From NCBI RefSeq assembly GCF_900573985.1, contig NZ_UWOK01000001.1:372001-436000 (forward strand): a stretch of DNA of 64,000 nt, in the 5' to 3' direction. The notes beneath the pieces are model-generated. The model was not told the origin of the DNA, made no database searches, and saw nothing but the letters and a program-made list of their open reading frames with translations. Source of the stretch: Campylobacter showae. GTDB lineage: Bacteria; Campylobacterota; Campylobacteria; Campylobacterales; Campylobacteraceae. The translations under genes and the position numbers were made by a program. This document shows, one piece after another, positions 46,725-57,990 of this stretch; the stretch's first letter is position 1; each line of letters opens with the position of its first letter.

Positions 46725-47733
46725 AACTGATGCTTCCCTTGCTATAGTTTGTCACCTTTGCTTCAAAGAAATTTGACTTTTGGTCGTTAAATTTAGCAAA
46801 ATCATCGACCCATTTGATCGGGTGAGGGACGTTGTAGCGGCGCTTTAGGCCGATGGCGACTAGGCGCTGATCGATGAGGTAGCGGATGTATTGCTCGATG
46901 ATGTCGTCGGTAAAGCCCATGATCTGGTTTTGCGTGATGTATTTGCCCCATTTGATCTCAAGCTCGCCCGCGCGCTCGAACATGTCGTAAATTTTAGCTT
47001 CCGTCTCAGGCGTGAAAAGATCGGGACGCTCGGTGCGGACGCTGTTTATCATGTTTTGAAATAGCAGTAGATGCGTGATCTCGTCGCGCTGGATAAAGCG
47101 GATCATCTGCGCGCTGCCTAGCATCTTGCCCGCACGCGCCAGCGCATAGATCGCCGTAAAACCGCTATAAAAATAAATACCCTCTAAAATTTGATTTGCA
47201 ACCATGGCTAGCAGTAGCTTTTCGTCCGTGACTTCGCCTGCAAGCTCCTCGTAAACGCTTGAGATATAGTCGTTTTTCTCGCGCAAAACCTCGTCGTGCT
47301 TCTCCATCTCGTAGATCAGGTCGGTGTTGTCGCAGATGGCCTCGACCATGACGGCGTAGGACTTGGAGTGATTGGCCTCTTCGTAGGCTTGGCGTGCTAG
47401 ACAGGCGTTGATTTCGGGCGCGGTGATGTATGGGTTGATGTTGTCGGCTAGGTTGTTGGTTTGGAAGCTATCCATCGAGATGAGCTGACTCCAGACTAAG
47501 TCGTACATGCGTTTTTCAGCCTGCGTGAGGTTGTAGGCGTAGTCGCGTACGTCGCCCGACGTGTCGACCTCTTTTGGAAACCACGTGTTGGCTTCCATTA
47601 GGTCCCAGAGCTTGAGCGCCCATTGATATTTTGCCTTGGTGAAATTTAAAATGCCGTGCGGATTGCCGTTAAAAACGCGGCGATCGGTCAAATTTTCGTT
47701 TGAGCTTGGATTGTAGATTCTTTTTCGGTTCAT
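46711..47733 (-). CDS. nrdB: Class Ia ribonucleotide reductase, beta subunit
   Basis: A 340-residue radical-generating subunit. Iron ligands and the radical Tyr are visible: Asp in [25 protein letters not shown] (Glu, His and the radical Tyr), [11 protein letters not shown] (Glu), [11 protein letters not shown] (Glu and His). The C-terminal SISFDDF end binds NrdA, which is encoded 40 kb away. First gene of nrdB-hydrolase-pcm. Confidence 0.97.
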   Translation of the reverse strand: MNRKRIYNPSSNENLTDRRVFNGNPHGILNFTKAKYQWALKLWDLMEANTWFPKEVDTSGDVRDYAYNLTQAEKRMYDLVWSQLISMDSFQTNNLADNINPYITAPEINACLARQAYEEANHSKSYAVMVEAICDNTDLIYEMEKHDEVLREKNDYISSVYEELAGEVTDEKLLLAMVANQILEGIYFYSGFTAIYALARAGKMLGSAQMIRFIQRDEITHLLLFQNMINSVRTERPDLFTPETEAKIYDMFERAGELEIKWGKYITQNQIMGFTDDIIEQYIRYLIDQRLVAIGLKRRYNVPHPIKWVDDFAKFNDQKSNFFEAKVTNYSKGSISFDDF

Positions 47734-47849
47734 AATTTTTTTCTTTATTCGGTAAATTTTCGGGGCTGATTTTAGCTAAAAAATTATTTAGATATCTTGA
47801 AGTAGACTATTTTATCGCGTTAAATTTGGCTTTACGGTTGCAGCTAAAA

Positions 47850-47878
47850 TTAAAAAACCCGCGTCAAATTCACGGGTT
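47850..47878 (-). terminator. Terminator of the fliK-flgD-flgE operon
   Basis: In gene direction AACCCG-TGAATTTGACG-CGGGTT followed by TTTTA, just after the flgE stop. Six-pair stem with T-tract. Confidence 0.75.
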
Positions 47879-47882
47879 AAAT

Positions 47883-49514
47883 TTAGCGTTTTAGCTCGAT
47901 TGCGCGCTGGAGCATTTCGTTGCTGGTTGTTATGCTCTTGGCGTTAGCGTCGTAGGCTTTTTGCGTGACGATGACCTCCGTTAAAGCCTGCGCTAGATCG
48001 ACGTTTGACTGTTCTAGCGTGCTGCTAGCTAGTTTGGCGCCGTAGATACTTTTGCCGCCTGCGTCTTTATAGAAAAAGGCCGCACCGGAATTCGCACTTT
48101 GCGAATAGATATTATCACCCATTTTTGCAAGACCTTGCTCGTTTTGGAAGTGATAGAGAGCGACTTTGCCGACGGAGCGGACTTGGCCGTTTGTAAACTG
48201 CGCCAAGATATTTCCAGAATCGTTGGTGTAATAATCCTTTAAAATACCTTCTCGTACGCCGTCTTGCGCGATCGAGATGCTTTTTGCTTGAGACGTGCTA
48301 GTGACGCCTGAGTAAATTTGACCCGCAGCCACGGGAGTGCCGAAGTCTAACTCGATTTGCGAGCCGTTATTATCTAGAGCGCTTAAAGTAGAGCTAACAA
48401 GCCTGCCCTCGTGATCAAAATTTAGCTCGCCGTTAGTATTTGAGACCACTGCGCCGCTTGCGTCTTTTACGGTCGCCGCCGCGTCCCAAACCGTACCGTT
48501 AGCGCTCTGAGGTACGCGTTTTGTTAGCGTTAGCTCGAGTTTATTTTTCGTGCCGTCCGCATTTAAAAGCTCGGTTACGAATTTTTCTTGATTTGCCGCT
48601 TCTTTAGTAGTGTTTATTTTTGCAGTCAAATTCGGCGCGGTCGTTAGATCAAAATCTCTTTCAAATTTTTGACTTATGCTCCAGTTGCCGTTTTCGTCGA
48701 TCGGAGCGCTAAATTCAGCCGTTTTACCGTTTGCGTCGGTTGCCGTTACGGTAACCATATCGCCTTTTCTAGGGCGAGTTATCGTATCGTCAGCCGTGAC
48801 TCGTCCTCGTAAATTTATAGTTCTAGAGGGGTTATTTATGCTGCTATTATATGTAGCGTTATCGACTGGCAAAGTGGTTGGCTCGGTTTTAAAAGACGAG
48901 TCGAGATTTCCTTTAAAGGTCACCTTTGAAGTCGGTTTGGTCGGTAGATACAAAAACTCAGGCAAGCGAATTTTGCCCTGGGAGCCGATGTCGCCGACGT
49001 CAAGGTCTGTGGTGTCTGATCCTAAAGTGTATGCCTGCGTGACTGCGGCGGTGCTGTTTACTCTACCGAAAGCCTCTATCGCGCCCTGGCTTGGAGTTAC
49101 TTGCGTTAGCGTATTTTGCGTTCCTAGTACGTAGTTGCCTTGATTTGTTACGAGATATCTTTCTTTATCGACGCCAAAGCTTCCGGCACGCGTATAGTAT
49201 GTGCCAGAGCCGTTCGTTACTCCGAAAAACCCCTTGCCGCCTATCGCCATATCTAGGACGTTATCCGTTTTCATAAACGGGCCTTGCTTATAAAAGCTAA
49301 GCGCCGTCGTCATACCCGTAGCGCCCAGGCCGACTTGATCTTGGGTCGGGTTATTGCCCGCGGCAAAGGATGTCTGATAAAAAATACTTTTAAATTCCGG
49401 TATCGAAGCGGTAAAGCCGACGTTGTTTATGTTGGCGATGTTGTTCGCCCACACGTCCATGCTAAATCCCTGCGTTCTGACTCCGCTAACGCCGTTATAT
49501 AGGCTTCTTACCAT
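47883..49514 (-). CDS. flgE: Second flagellar hook-type protein FlgE (543 aa)
   Basis: N-terminal VRSLYNGVSGVRTQGFSMDV then NNIANINNVGFT and C-terminal SNVDLAQALTEVIVTQKAYDA define a hook protein of normal size. It corresponds to C. jejuni Cj0043 and is third in fliK-flgD-flgE. It is shorter than the 752-residue flgE product at 22.5-24.7 kb and clearly not a copy of it. Which one builds the hook proper is not decided by sequence; the other may form the hook and this one a hook-related segment. Confidence 0.92.
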   Translation of the reverse strand: MVRSLYNGVSGVRTQGFSMDVWANNIANINNVGFTASIPEFKSIFYQTSFAAGNNPTQDQVGLGATGMTTALSFYKQGPFMKTDNVLDMAIGGKGFFGVTNGSGTYYTRAGSFGVDKERYLVTNQGNYVLGTQNTLTQVTPSQGAIEAFGRVNSTAAVTQAYTLGSDTTDLDVGDIGSQGKIRLPEFLYLPTKPTSKVTFKGNLDSSFKTEPTTLPVDNATYNSSINNPSRTINLRGRVTADDTITRPRKGDMVTVTATDANGKTAEFSAPIDENGNWSISQKFERDFDLTTAPNLTAKINTTKEAANQEKFVTELLNADGTKNKLELTLTKRVPQSANGTVWDAAATVKDASGAVVSNTNGELNFDHEGRLVSSTLSALDNNGSQIELDFGTPVAAGQIYSGVTSTSQAKSISIAQDGVREGILKDYYTNDSGNILAQFTNGQVRSVGKVALYHFQNEQGLAKMGDNIYSQSANSGAAFFYKDAGGKSIYGAKLASSTLEQSNVDLAQALTEVIVTQKAYDANAKSITTSNEMLQRAIELKR

Positions 49515-49518
49515 GGAT

Positions 49519-50223
49519 TTATCCTTTTGACGGCTCGGTAAATTCTTTGACTTTGTCGATGCTGACGTATTGTCCGCCGACCTTTACCTGTGCGACGCCG
49601 TCGATAAATTTAACCCCTTCTACGAGATAGTTGCCTACGCCGCCGGTTTTGGCGCCGCCAGCGTGATCGACATAGTTTATCTCTACCGAGTAGGTGCCTG
49701 CTTTTGCGTCGTTGCCCGCGCTATCCTTGCCGTCCCACTCGAATGTATTTGCGCCAGCTTTTGCTTCGCCAAACTCCAGCTTTCTTACGAGTTTGCCGGT
49801 GCCGTCTTTGATATTTATCGTGCCGCCTTTTGCCGCGCTTTCTAAAAATCCCGCAAATTTGACGCCCGAGCCCTCTTCTTTTACGATACCGCTATCGCCG
49901 ATTTTAGCCATCTTGCCGAGTACTCCGACAGCGTACATATTTGTGCTATTTTTTAGTTGGTCGGCTAGCTTTTGCATCATTTTGTTCGTGTTTTCTTGCA
50001 TTTCAAGCGAAGCTAGCTGACTGGTTTGAGTTAGCATTTTTTCCGTGTCCATCGGGCTTGTTGGGTCTTGATACTGAAGCTCGGTTAAAAGAAGTTTCAT
50101 AAAAGCGTCCTTATCTAGCTGGGCGTTTGGATTGGTGCCTGCGGCCTTTTGTAGGGCGTCCGCCGATTTTTTGGCGGCTTGGTTGTTTACCGTAAAGTTA
50201 TTGGTTTCTAGTCCGTTTGACAT
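49519..50223 (-). CDS. flgD: Flagellar hook assembly (capping) protein FlgD
   Basis: A 234-residue hook cap protein. The FlgD signature LDKDAFMKLLLTELQYQDPT SPMDTEKM is seen near residue 40 and the FLG/FN3-like C-terminal half has AGANTFEWDGKDSAGNDAKA then GTYSVEI. It promotes polymerisation of hook subunits and is later discarded. It lies four bases before flgE and 47 after fliK. Confidence 0.94.
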   Translation of the reverse strand: MSNGLETNNFTVNNQAAKKSADALQKAAGTNPNAQLDKDAFMKLLLTELQYQDPTSPMDTEKMLTQTSQLASLEMQENTNKMMQKLADQLKNSTNMYAVGVLGKMAKIGDSGIVKEEGSGVKFAGFLESAAKGGTINIKDGTGKLVRKLEFGEAKAGANTFEWDGKDSAGNDAKAGTYSVEINYVDHAGGAKTGGVGNYLVEGVKFIDGVAQVKVGGQYVSIDKVKEFTEPSKG

Positions 50224-50270
50224 CTTTTATCCTTTAAATTTTTATATCTCAAGCAAATTTGATTCCAAAT

Positions 50271-51719
50271 TTACACGTAGCGCGGAACGACGAGCTCTAA
50301 ACGAGGCGTAGTCGGTTCGCTTTGCTCTGCGTCGTCGGAGCTAAATTTGGAGCCTTTGTAGCTCTTTTGCCCTTGCTCTTTTTTAGGCTGATTTTGATCG
50401 CTAAAGTTCATCTCAAGCTCGGTAAAGCCCATATTTACGAGGCTGTTTTTAAACTCGGCCTGATTTTGTAAAAAGAGGTTCATCGTCTGCGTGTTGGAGC
50501 TAAAATTTATGTGCAGATTGTTGCCGCGATTTACCATCGTGATCTCGACTTCGCCCAAATTTAGCGGATTTAGCGTGATGTTGAAGCGCATGAAAGGCGA
50601 TTTGTATGCCGCGACTTGCTCTTTCAAATTTGAGCTAAAGTTATCAAACGTCTCGCGCACGGCCTGGAAATTTCTGCTTTGCGCCTTGGCGTTTGAGATG
50701 ACGTCTTTTACCATCGCGTTTAGCTCGCTGTTTTCGTTATCGCCGCTTTGCGGTTCGGTTAAAACTTGCTCCTCGGCGCTCTCTCGCTCCGGAAATAGCA
50801 AATTTTGCAAATTTATCTTTTTAGAGTCTTGGCCGAGCCCCGATTTTTCGATTTTTTCGGCGGTTAAATTTAGCTCGCCTTCGGCTTTGGGGTTTGGCTT
50901 TTCGTCTTTTAAATTTGCTTCTTTCTCACCCTCATTTTTTACCGCTTCTTTTATGATTTTAGAGTTTTGAGCCAAATTTTGTGCGTCTTGTGCTTTTGCA
51001 TTGGCGTCTTTTGGCTGGGTCTTATTTTGCTCTTCTTGCACGGCGGCTAGTAGCTTGTTTAGCGTATCTTTTGGCTCGGGCTCGTTTGCGTTTATGGCCT
51101 CTTCGACCTTGTTTTTTAGCTCGCTAAAAGCGAAATTTTTCTTAGGCGCCACCGGTTCAAAGAAATCTTTTTTCGCCAAATTTGGAAATTTCTCGCCCAG
51201 TTCGTCCGCCTGGGCTTGCGTTACTTCGATATTTTCTAGGCCTAAATTTAGCTTATTTGCGATCTCTATTAGCTCGTTTAGATTTTTGGCTCCCCTTAGC
51301 TCGTTTAGCGTCGTTTCGCTTGAGAGCGCTTTGGCTAGGCGGTTTTCAAAATTTGGAAATTTGCTGATTTTCTCGCCGCCGCTAAGCATCTCCAAAATTT
51401 GCAAAAGCTGCATAAAAGTCGCGTTTTCAAACAAATTTTCCGCCGCTTCCTCGCCTAAAATTTCTTTTACGTCCGTGCTTTGGATAGGCGCTTTGGTTTG
51501 CTGATTTTGAGTCGTTTGAGTGGATAAATTTACGGCTTTTGCCATCTCTTTTAGGTCTTTTTCGCTTAAATTTTCTCCCTTTTTCGCGGCCGCGTCTAGC
51601 ACCATAGAGAGAAATGCGCTGTCTTCTTTACCGCCTTTTTGCGAGCTTTTACTCTGTTTTTTCACGCCGCCTTTGATGCTCGCGTCAAATGATAAAATAT
51701 CGTTTTGAGTAGTTTGCAT
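50271..51719 (-). CDS. fliK: Flagellar hook-length control protein FliK
   Basis: A 482-residue protein with a long variable, Asn/Lys/Gln/Glu-rich N-terminal region (the ruler part) and the FliK C-terminal domain RFNITLNPLNLGEVEITMVN then LHINFSSNTQTMNLFLQNQ. It measures the hook and switches export specificity. Matches C. jejuni Cj0041. A sigma-54 promoter lies upstream at 51751-51768. Confidence 0.88.
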   Translation of the reverse strand: MQTTQNDILSFDASIKGGVKKQSKSSQKGGKEDSAFLSMVLDAAAKKGENLSEKDLKEMAKAVNLSTQTTQNQQTKAPIQSTDVKEILGEEAAENLFENATFMQLLQILEMLSGGEKISKFPNFENRLAKALSSETTLNELRGAKNLNELIEIANKLNLGLENIEVTQAQADELGEKFPNLAKKDFFEPVAPKKNFAFSELKNKVEEAINANEPEPKDTLNKLLAAVQEEQNKTQPKDANAKAQDAQNLAQNSKIIKEAVKNEGEKEANLKDEKPNPKAEGELNLTAEKIEKSGLGQDSKKINLQNLLFPERESAEEQVLTEPQSGDNENSELNAMVKDVISNAKAQSRNFQAVRETFDNFSSNLKEQVAAYKSPFMRFNITLNPLNLGEVEITMVNRGNNLHINFSSNTQTMNLFLQNQAEFKNSLVNMGFTELEMNFSDQNQPKKEQGQKSYKGSKFSSDDAEQSEPTTPRLELVVPRYV

Positions 51720-51750
51720 AAAAACCCTTTAAATTTAACTTTCATAAACT

Positions 51751-51768
51751 ATGCAAGAAACGTTCCAA
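51751..51768 (-). promoter_or_regulatory. Sigma-54 promoter of the fliK-flgD-flgE operon
   Basis: Minus-strand TTGGAACGTTTCTTGCAT with GG-N10-GC spacing, 32 bp before the fliK ATG. It shares TTGGAACGT with the flgE promoter at 24767-24784. Confidence 0.85.
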
Positions 51769-51837
51769 AGTAGCTTTATTATTTTTATAAGGAAAATTTG
51801 GCTAAAATCAGCCCTATTTTAATAACGGAGAAAAATT

Positions 51838-53646
<1,809 letters not shown>

Positions 53647-53655
53647 TTTTATAAA

Positions 53656-53694
53656 TTTAGCCTGCAAATTTGCGCTTTTTGCGGGCTAAATTTT
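53656..53694 (+). terminator. Terminator of typA
   Basis: TTTAGCCTGCAAA and TTTGCGGGCTAAA form a stem with one bulge, followed by TTTTG, starting nine bases after the stop. The AT-rich stretch 53740-53870 after it probably holds the next promoter. Confidence 0.75.
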
Positions 53695-53877
53695 GCTCCT
53701 AGATACTCTCTCACATTTTTCACTCGCTTTAAATCTGCTTAATTTTACCGTCAAATTTTAGCTTTAAATATAAGGAAAAAGTAAATTATATTACATTTTA
53801 ATATAAATAAAAATAATAAATATATAAGAAATATAGTGATACAATTTCACATCAAATATTATTTTTAAGGAGCGATG

Positions 53878-54138
53878 ATGAAGAAAATTTTACTTTTGGC
53901 GGCGATTTGCGGCGCTGTTTTTGCAGAGCAAACCTACGAACTAAACGTGCCGAATATGAACTGCAGCGGCTGCGCTAAGAAAATCGAAGATGCCGCAAAG
54001 GGCGTCAAGGGCGTCACCGGAGTGAGCTTTGATCTAAAAAGCAAAGACGTAAACATCACCGCAGATAGCAGCGTAAACGTGATGGACGTCGTGAACGCGA
54101 TCCAAGCCAAAAAATACAAAGTCGGTATCAAAGAATGA
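53878..54138 (+). CDS. Periplasmic heavy-metal-associated (HMA) protein 1
   Basis: An 86-residue protein. The second ATG is preferred since AAGGAG lies five bases before it. A signal peptide (ILLLAAICGAVFA) precedes an HMA domain with the metal loop NMNCSGCAKKIED, then a beta-alpha-beta fold ending KKYKVGIKE. It would bind Cu(I) or a similar soft metal in the periplasm. The stop overlaps the next gene by four bases. Confidence 0.88.
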   Translation: MKKILLLAAICGAVFAEQTYELNVPNMNCSGCAKKIEDAAKGVKGVTGVSFDLKSKDVNITADSSVNVMDVVNAIQAKKYKVGIKE

Positions 54139-54401
54139 AAAAGCTAGCTCTAGCGCTGGCGCTTTGCGCGGCGGCATTTGCAGACAAGACTCTGGTTTAC
54201 GAGATCCCCAATATGTCCTGCGTGAGCTGCTACGAGGTCATCACGCAGACGTTAAATACGCTTAACGGCGTGAAGAAATTTGAGGTAAATTTGGAAGCTA
54301 AAACGGCCGACATCGTCGTCCAGGACGACTTTGCGGAAAATACAGTCGTAGAAGTGCTCAAAAAACAAGGCTATCAGGCGATTTTAAAATCTGCCAAATA
54401 G
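54135..54401 (+). CDS. Periplasmic heavy-metal-associated (HMA) protein 2
   Basis: An 88-residue paralogue-like neighbour with signal peptide (LALALALCAAAFA) and an HMA loop NMSCVSCYEVIT. It keeps the CxxC pair but the sequence otherwise differs a good deal from its upstream partner. Two secreted HMA proteins in a row suggest metal passing between them or to a periplasmic oxidase. They are likely co-translated. Confidence 0.85.
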   Translation: MKKLALALALCAAAFADKTLVYEIPNMSCVSCYEVITQTLNTLNGVKKFEVNLEAKTADIVVQDDFAENTVVEVLKKQGYQAILKSAK

Positions 54402-54512
54402 CGTTCATCGGTCGTATACGAGGTTAAATTTACGATGATTTTGGCTTCGGATACGGCTTTTTGAAAACGTGAAATTTATCTGCGAATTTTATATTCTACG
54501 CCCTTTGAAACA

Positions 54513-54872
54513 TTGTTTTGCTGCAATGGGGTAAAATTTAACATTACACTTTTTGACATTTTTGGCATCTTGTGCTAGTTTCAAACTCCAACGGAGTAAA
54601 TTTTAACTTTTACAGATGAGGAAAGAGAAAAACTATTATTTCGTTTCAAACTCCAACGGAGTAAATTTTAACCAAAATCGATATACTCCCATTTTGCGCT
54701 TCGGACGTGTTTCAAACTCCAACGGAGTAAATTTTAACGATCAGGTGTTTAGGATAGAGAAGATCAAGTAGTGTTTGTTTCAAACTCCAACGGAGTAAAT
54801 TTTAACTTTAGAGCCGCAGGTAGAATTTTGGTTAGAAAACGGGTTTCAAACTCCAGCGGAGTAAATTTTAAT
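54513..54872 (-). CRISPR. CRISPR array, five 30-bp repeats plus one degenerate, probably read on the minus strand
   Basis: Repeats at 54578-54607, 54643-54672, 54709-54738, 54777-54806 and 54843-54872 are 30 bp; spacers are 35, 36, 38 and 36 bp. The unit reads GTTTCAAACTCCAACGG then AGTAAATTTTAAC, with CTCC/GGAG as a short stem. The fifth differs at two bases. A further degenerate copy ends at 54542, 35 bp before the first clear repeat. On the minus strand the repeat ends in TTTGAAAC, like the 5' tag of type I-B/III crRNA. The weakest copy is then at the leader-distal end and AT-rich DNA lies at the other, supporting minus-strand transcription. No cas gene is adjacent; a probable cas6 is at 63854. 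Confidence 0.93.
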
Positions 54873-55218
54873 GCTAAAATCTAACTACGTGTTTTTAAAT
54901 TTATTATTTTCGTATTTACTTTATTGAAAGCATACCAAATTTGGTGCGAGATCAAATTTGGCAGCAATTTTAATCCGCTTGAAAATTTACATCCGAAGTC
55001 AAATTTGATCTTCATCCGCAGTAGCAGTAAAAACATCCGCCGTCAAGCTAAAGCCTTTAAATCTTAGCGCAACCAAAATACGCAAACAAGCTGCGCAAAC
55101 GATCAAAATTCCGCGCAGTAGCGGGCAACCAAACAGCCATCCAAAAGCCGAAAATCAAGCTCAAATTTACGAATTTTAGCCCCGTTTAGCTATAATCCCA
55201 CTCAAAAAAGGAGCAAAA
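54873..55218. other. AT-rich gap, likely CRISPR leader then lemA upstream region
   Basis: The first ~90 bases next to the array (CTAACTACGTGTTTTTAAAT and onward) are strongly AT-rich, as expected of a leader for a minus-strand array. The remainder has many CAAATTT words and no open frame with an RBS. lemA has its RBS AAAAGGAGC just before 55219. Confidence 0.45.
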
Positions 55219-55773
55219 ATGTACATCGTCCTAGGCATCATTGCCGTTCTCGCGCTCATCGTTATCTCGGTCTACAACTCGCTAGTGGGCAAGCGCAACC
55301 AAGTCTCAAACATCAGATCCGGCGTCGATACGCAGCTAAAAAGGCGCTTTGACCTCATCCCAAACCTCGTCGCCACCGTCAAGCAGTACATCACGCACGA
55401 GCGCGAGCTGCTGGAAAACATCTCCGCGCTTAGAAGCGGCGTCCAAAAGGCCGCGGGCGACGAGCAGAGATTTGCGCTAAACGGCGAGCTGTCAAACCTC
55501 ATCTCAAAGCTCAACGTCGTCGTCGAGAACTACCCCGAGCTCAAAGCCAACGAAAACGTCATGCACCTGCAAAAGACGCTAAACGAGATCGAGGAGCAGA
55601 TCTCCGCCGCGCGCCGCGCCTACAACGCCGCAGTGACCGACTATAACAACGCCGTGGAGATGTTTCCGTCAAACATCGTCGCTAGCTGGGCGAGGTTTCA
55701 TAAGGCGGCGTTTTTCGAGGTGCCTAAGGGTCAAGACGATCCGCACGATGTGCACGAGCTTTTTAACCGCTAA
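55219..55773 (+). CDS. lemA: LemA-family membrane protein
   Basis: A 184-residue protein with one N-terminal transmembrane helix (IVLGIIAVLALIVISVYNSL) and a long helical domain carrying LemA signatures: QLKRRFDLIPNLVATVKQY, ERELLENISALRSG, and ARRAYNAAVTDYNNAVEMFP. LemA proteins are envelope proteins of uncertain role, often beside TPM/DUF3137 proteins. Next gene on the strand is a DUF3137-like protein after 245 bp of AAATTT-rich DNA. Confidence 0.9.
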   Translation: MYIVLGIIAVLALIVISVYNSLVGKRNQVSNIRSGVDTQLKRRFDLIPNLVATVKQYITHERELLENISALRSGVQKAAGDEQRFALNGELSNLISKLNVVVENYPELKANENVMHLQKTLNEIEEQISAARRAYNAAVTDYNNAVEMFPSNIVASWARFHKAAFFEVPKGQDDPHDVHELFNR

Positions 55774-56018
55774 ATTTGCGCTCGCTTCGTCAAATTTGAC
55801 GTTAAATTTGAGCGCTTTAACTGCGCTCCTAAAATACAAGCGGGCTTTGTCAGCTTGTTAAATTTAAAAGCAAAAGCGGCAAATTTGATCCAAATTTGAG
55901 CGTCGCCGCCCGCAAAAAAGAGCTTAAAATTAAGCGATTTAAAACGCAAATTTAAAGACGAAAGCCCGCAAAATAGCCAAATTTGCAAAAACGGCGTTAG
56001 ATTAAAACAGGAGCAAAA

Positions 56019-56885
56019 ATGGACGATCTGGTTTTGCTAGAGCTTGAGCGGCAAAAGGTTTTGCGTTCGCTTTTTAGGCTAAAGCTCACCTGCGTCTTCG
56101 TCGCCGCCACGGTGGCTTGGTTGCTGTATCTAGCCGCGCAAAACGCCGCTCTTAGCGCGTGTGCGTTTGTGGTCTGCGGGGCTGCGATGTACTATTTTTT
56201 CGAGAGCATTTTTACCGATAGTTTTACCTTTAAATTTAAGCGAAAAGTCGTGAGAGGTATCGTGGAGGAGTGCGGTCTCACGTATTATCCGGGCGAGTGC
56301 GTAGAGAGCGATTATCTTTATATGATTTATGATTTTGACATCGACAAATACTCTGGCAACGACCTGATTTTCGGTCAGATAGAGGGAGTGCGGGTCAAAT
56401 TTAGCGACGTAGAGGCGCTAAGCATCAAAGAGGATTTGCGCGGAAACAAGACGCATAGAGTGCTTTTTGCGGGGATTTTGTTTGTCGCCGATTTTCCTAA
56501 ACGGCTAAAGGGCGTCACGCAAATTTGCAGCGGGGTGGATGATTTTAAGGACTACGGCGGCAAGCGCGCGAGGATGGATGATGCTGAGTTTGAGCGGCTA
56601 TTTCGCGTCTATACGACCGATCAGATCGAGGCTAGATATGCGCTCACGCCTAGCCTGATGGAAAATTTAAAACTGCTAAAAACGAGATTTCACCGCCCGA
56701 TAAATATCGTACTAATAGGCGATAAAATCTGCATGGCGATCCGCACGGGGCGCGATAACTTCGAGCCTGATCTGCGCCGTCCGCTCGTGGGCAAGGGTGC
56801 GAATAGATTTTATAAAGACGAGATCGGCGGCTTTTTGCGTATCGTCGAGGAGCTGCGGCTAAACCGTAAAATTTGGCTGGATTAG
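56019..56885 (+). CDS. DUF3137-like membrane protein
   Basis: A 288-residue protein with two N-terminal hydrophobic helices (LTCVFVAATVAWLLYLAA; CAFVVCGAAMYYFFESIF) and a cytoplasmic beta-rich domain: FKFKRKVVRGIVEECGLTYY, then GNDLIFGQIEGVRVKFSDVE, VLFAGILFVADFPK, and FERLFRVYTTDQIEARYALT. These fit DUF3137, a frequent neighbour of lemA. Function unknown; membrane stress is suggested for the pair. Confidence 0.75.
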   Translation: MDDLVLLELERQKVLRSLFRLKLTCVFVAATVAWLLYLAAQNAALSACAFVVCGAAMYYFFESIFTDSFTFKFKRKVVRGIVEECGLTYYPGECVESDYLYMIYDFDIDKYSGNDLIFGQIEGVRVKFSDVEALSIKEDLRGNKTHRVLFAGILFVADFPKRLKGVTQICSGVDDFKDYGGKRARMDDAEFERLFRVYTTDQIEARYALTPSLMENLKLLKTRFHRPINIVLIGDKICMAIRTGRDNFEPDLRRPLVGKGANRFYKDEIGGFLRIVEELRLNRKIWLD

Positions 56886-56989
56886 GGACTTTGGCGTCAA
56901 ATTTGACGTGCGGCATAACCCGCACCCCAAAAATGCAAACAAGCGGGCTAATCTAAAACAGGGCGGCAAAAACGCAAAAAGGAGAGTTG

Positions 56990-57802
56990 GTGAAGGGCGT
57001 AGCGATAAACGAAACTACGATAATCGGCGATGACGGGAAGTACTATAAATTTAGCTTCGAGGACGTGCGCTCGGGGCGACCTAGCGGCGGCGAGCGAGCG
57101 GCGTTTCGTCCTGACGGGGCGTTTGCGAGAGATCTATTTGTGATCGCAGACGAGGGCGAAAAGCGCGCGGTAAAGGATAGCAGAAGCGAGGAGACGAAGG
57201 CTGCGTTAAAAGAGAGTGCGGCGTTTGAGCTGGCTAGGACGCTAGGCATCGCATCGGGTATCGTGCCGGCCGTGATCAAGATCTATGCGTACTTTATCGC
57301 GAGCTACTCGGGACTAGCGCTACGGATCGCGGACAATCTAGCCGTCATATCGGCTGCACTGCTAACCTATGCTGCGCTAGGCGGAGTCGCCAGGCTCGCT
57401 CATAGCGAGGATCTGCACGTAAACTACGGCAAGGCGATGATCGTGATGTTCATCGCTCACGTCACGGCGACGCTGGCGTCCTATATGGCGGACGCTGCTC
57501 ATCCGCTCGCTAAACTAGTGGCCGTCATCGCGCTACTGCTGCTTGGCTATGTCGCGTTCGTGTGGGGGAGGGTCTTTTTCGAGCTTGCGAGACTAACTAG
57601 AAACGGGCTTTTTCGCGTCTACGTTTGCATGTTTTTTGCGGGCGAGCTACTCTGGGCGAGCGGTGTTTTGGCGGTATTTGGTTTCTTTTTGCTCGTGGCT
57701 TCTTTTTTCATCTATATTGCAGCTTGGGTGAAAACGGAAAGGTTGGCGAAGCAAAAGACACGGGGCTTTTTATCTATTAAATTTGACTTGGTTTGGGTTT
57801 AA
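56990..57802 (+). CDS. Membrane protein with an N-terminal nucleotide-fold-like segment, unknown function
   Basis: GTG 56990 (MKGVAINETTIIGDDGKYYK) is chosen since AAGGAG lies five bases upstream; the TTG three bases earlier is too close. About 100 soluble residues, starting with a small beta-barrel-like FKFSFEDVRSG region, precede five hydrophobic helices (for example AVISAALLTYAALGGVA, LVAVIALLLLGYVAFVWG, VFGFFLLVASFFIYIAAW). The layout recalls small proteins with a cold-shock-like head joined to a DUF805/TM2-like tail. No name can be given. Third of the lemA-led set. Confidence 0.6.
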   Translation: MKGVAINETTIIGDDGKYYKFSFEDVRSGRPSGGERAAFRPDGAFARDLFVIADEGEKRAVKDSRSEETKAALKESAAFELARTLGIASGIVPAVIKIYAYFIASYSGLALRIADNLAVISAALLTYAALGGVARLAHSEDLHVNYGKAMIVMFIAHVTATLASYMADAAHPLAKLVAVIALLLLGYVAFVWGRVFFELARLTRNGLFRVYVCMFFAGELLWASGVLAVFGFFLLVASFFIYIAAWVKTERLAKQKTRGFLSIKFDLVWV

Positions 57803-57990
57803 ATTTACTCAAATTTGAGTGATTTAGTAGAGGCGAAGTCGGCAAACCGATCGCCAGTATCGACCGGTTTACTAAAAACTAAAATTTGAGCTCAAGCGAG
57901 TCTAAATTTATTCTCCCGGCTAGCCCGAGTCGCCGCTACCAGACGGATAAAATCGGTATCGTCAAAACTCGGGCAGGGTTTCGCAGCCTG

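Noticed and set aside
54513-54872. Type II (Cas9) CRISPR array
   Set aside because: Repeats are 30 bp and end TTTGAAAC on one strand; type II Campylobacter repeats are 36 bp beginning GTTTTAGTCCC. No cas9 or tracr-like sequence is near.
57840-57990. Hairpin-like sequence between the head-and-helices gene and the Sel1 gene
   Set aside because: AAACCG/CGGTTT can pair but the loop is long and no T-tract follows on either strand; not good enough to call a terminator.
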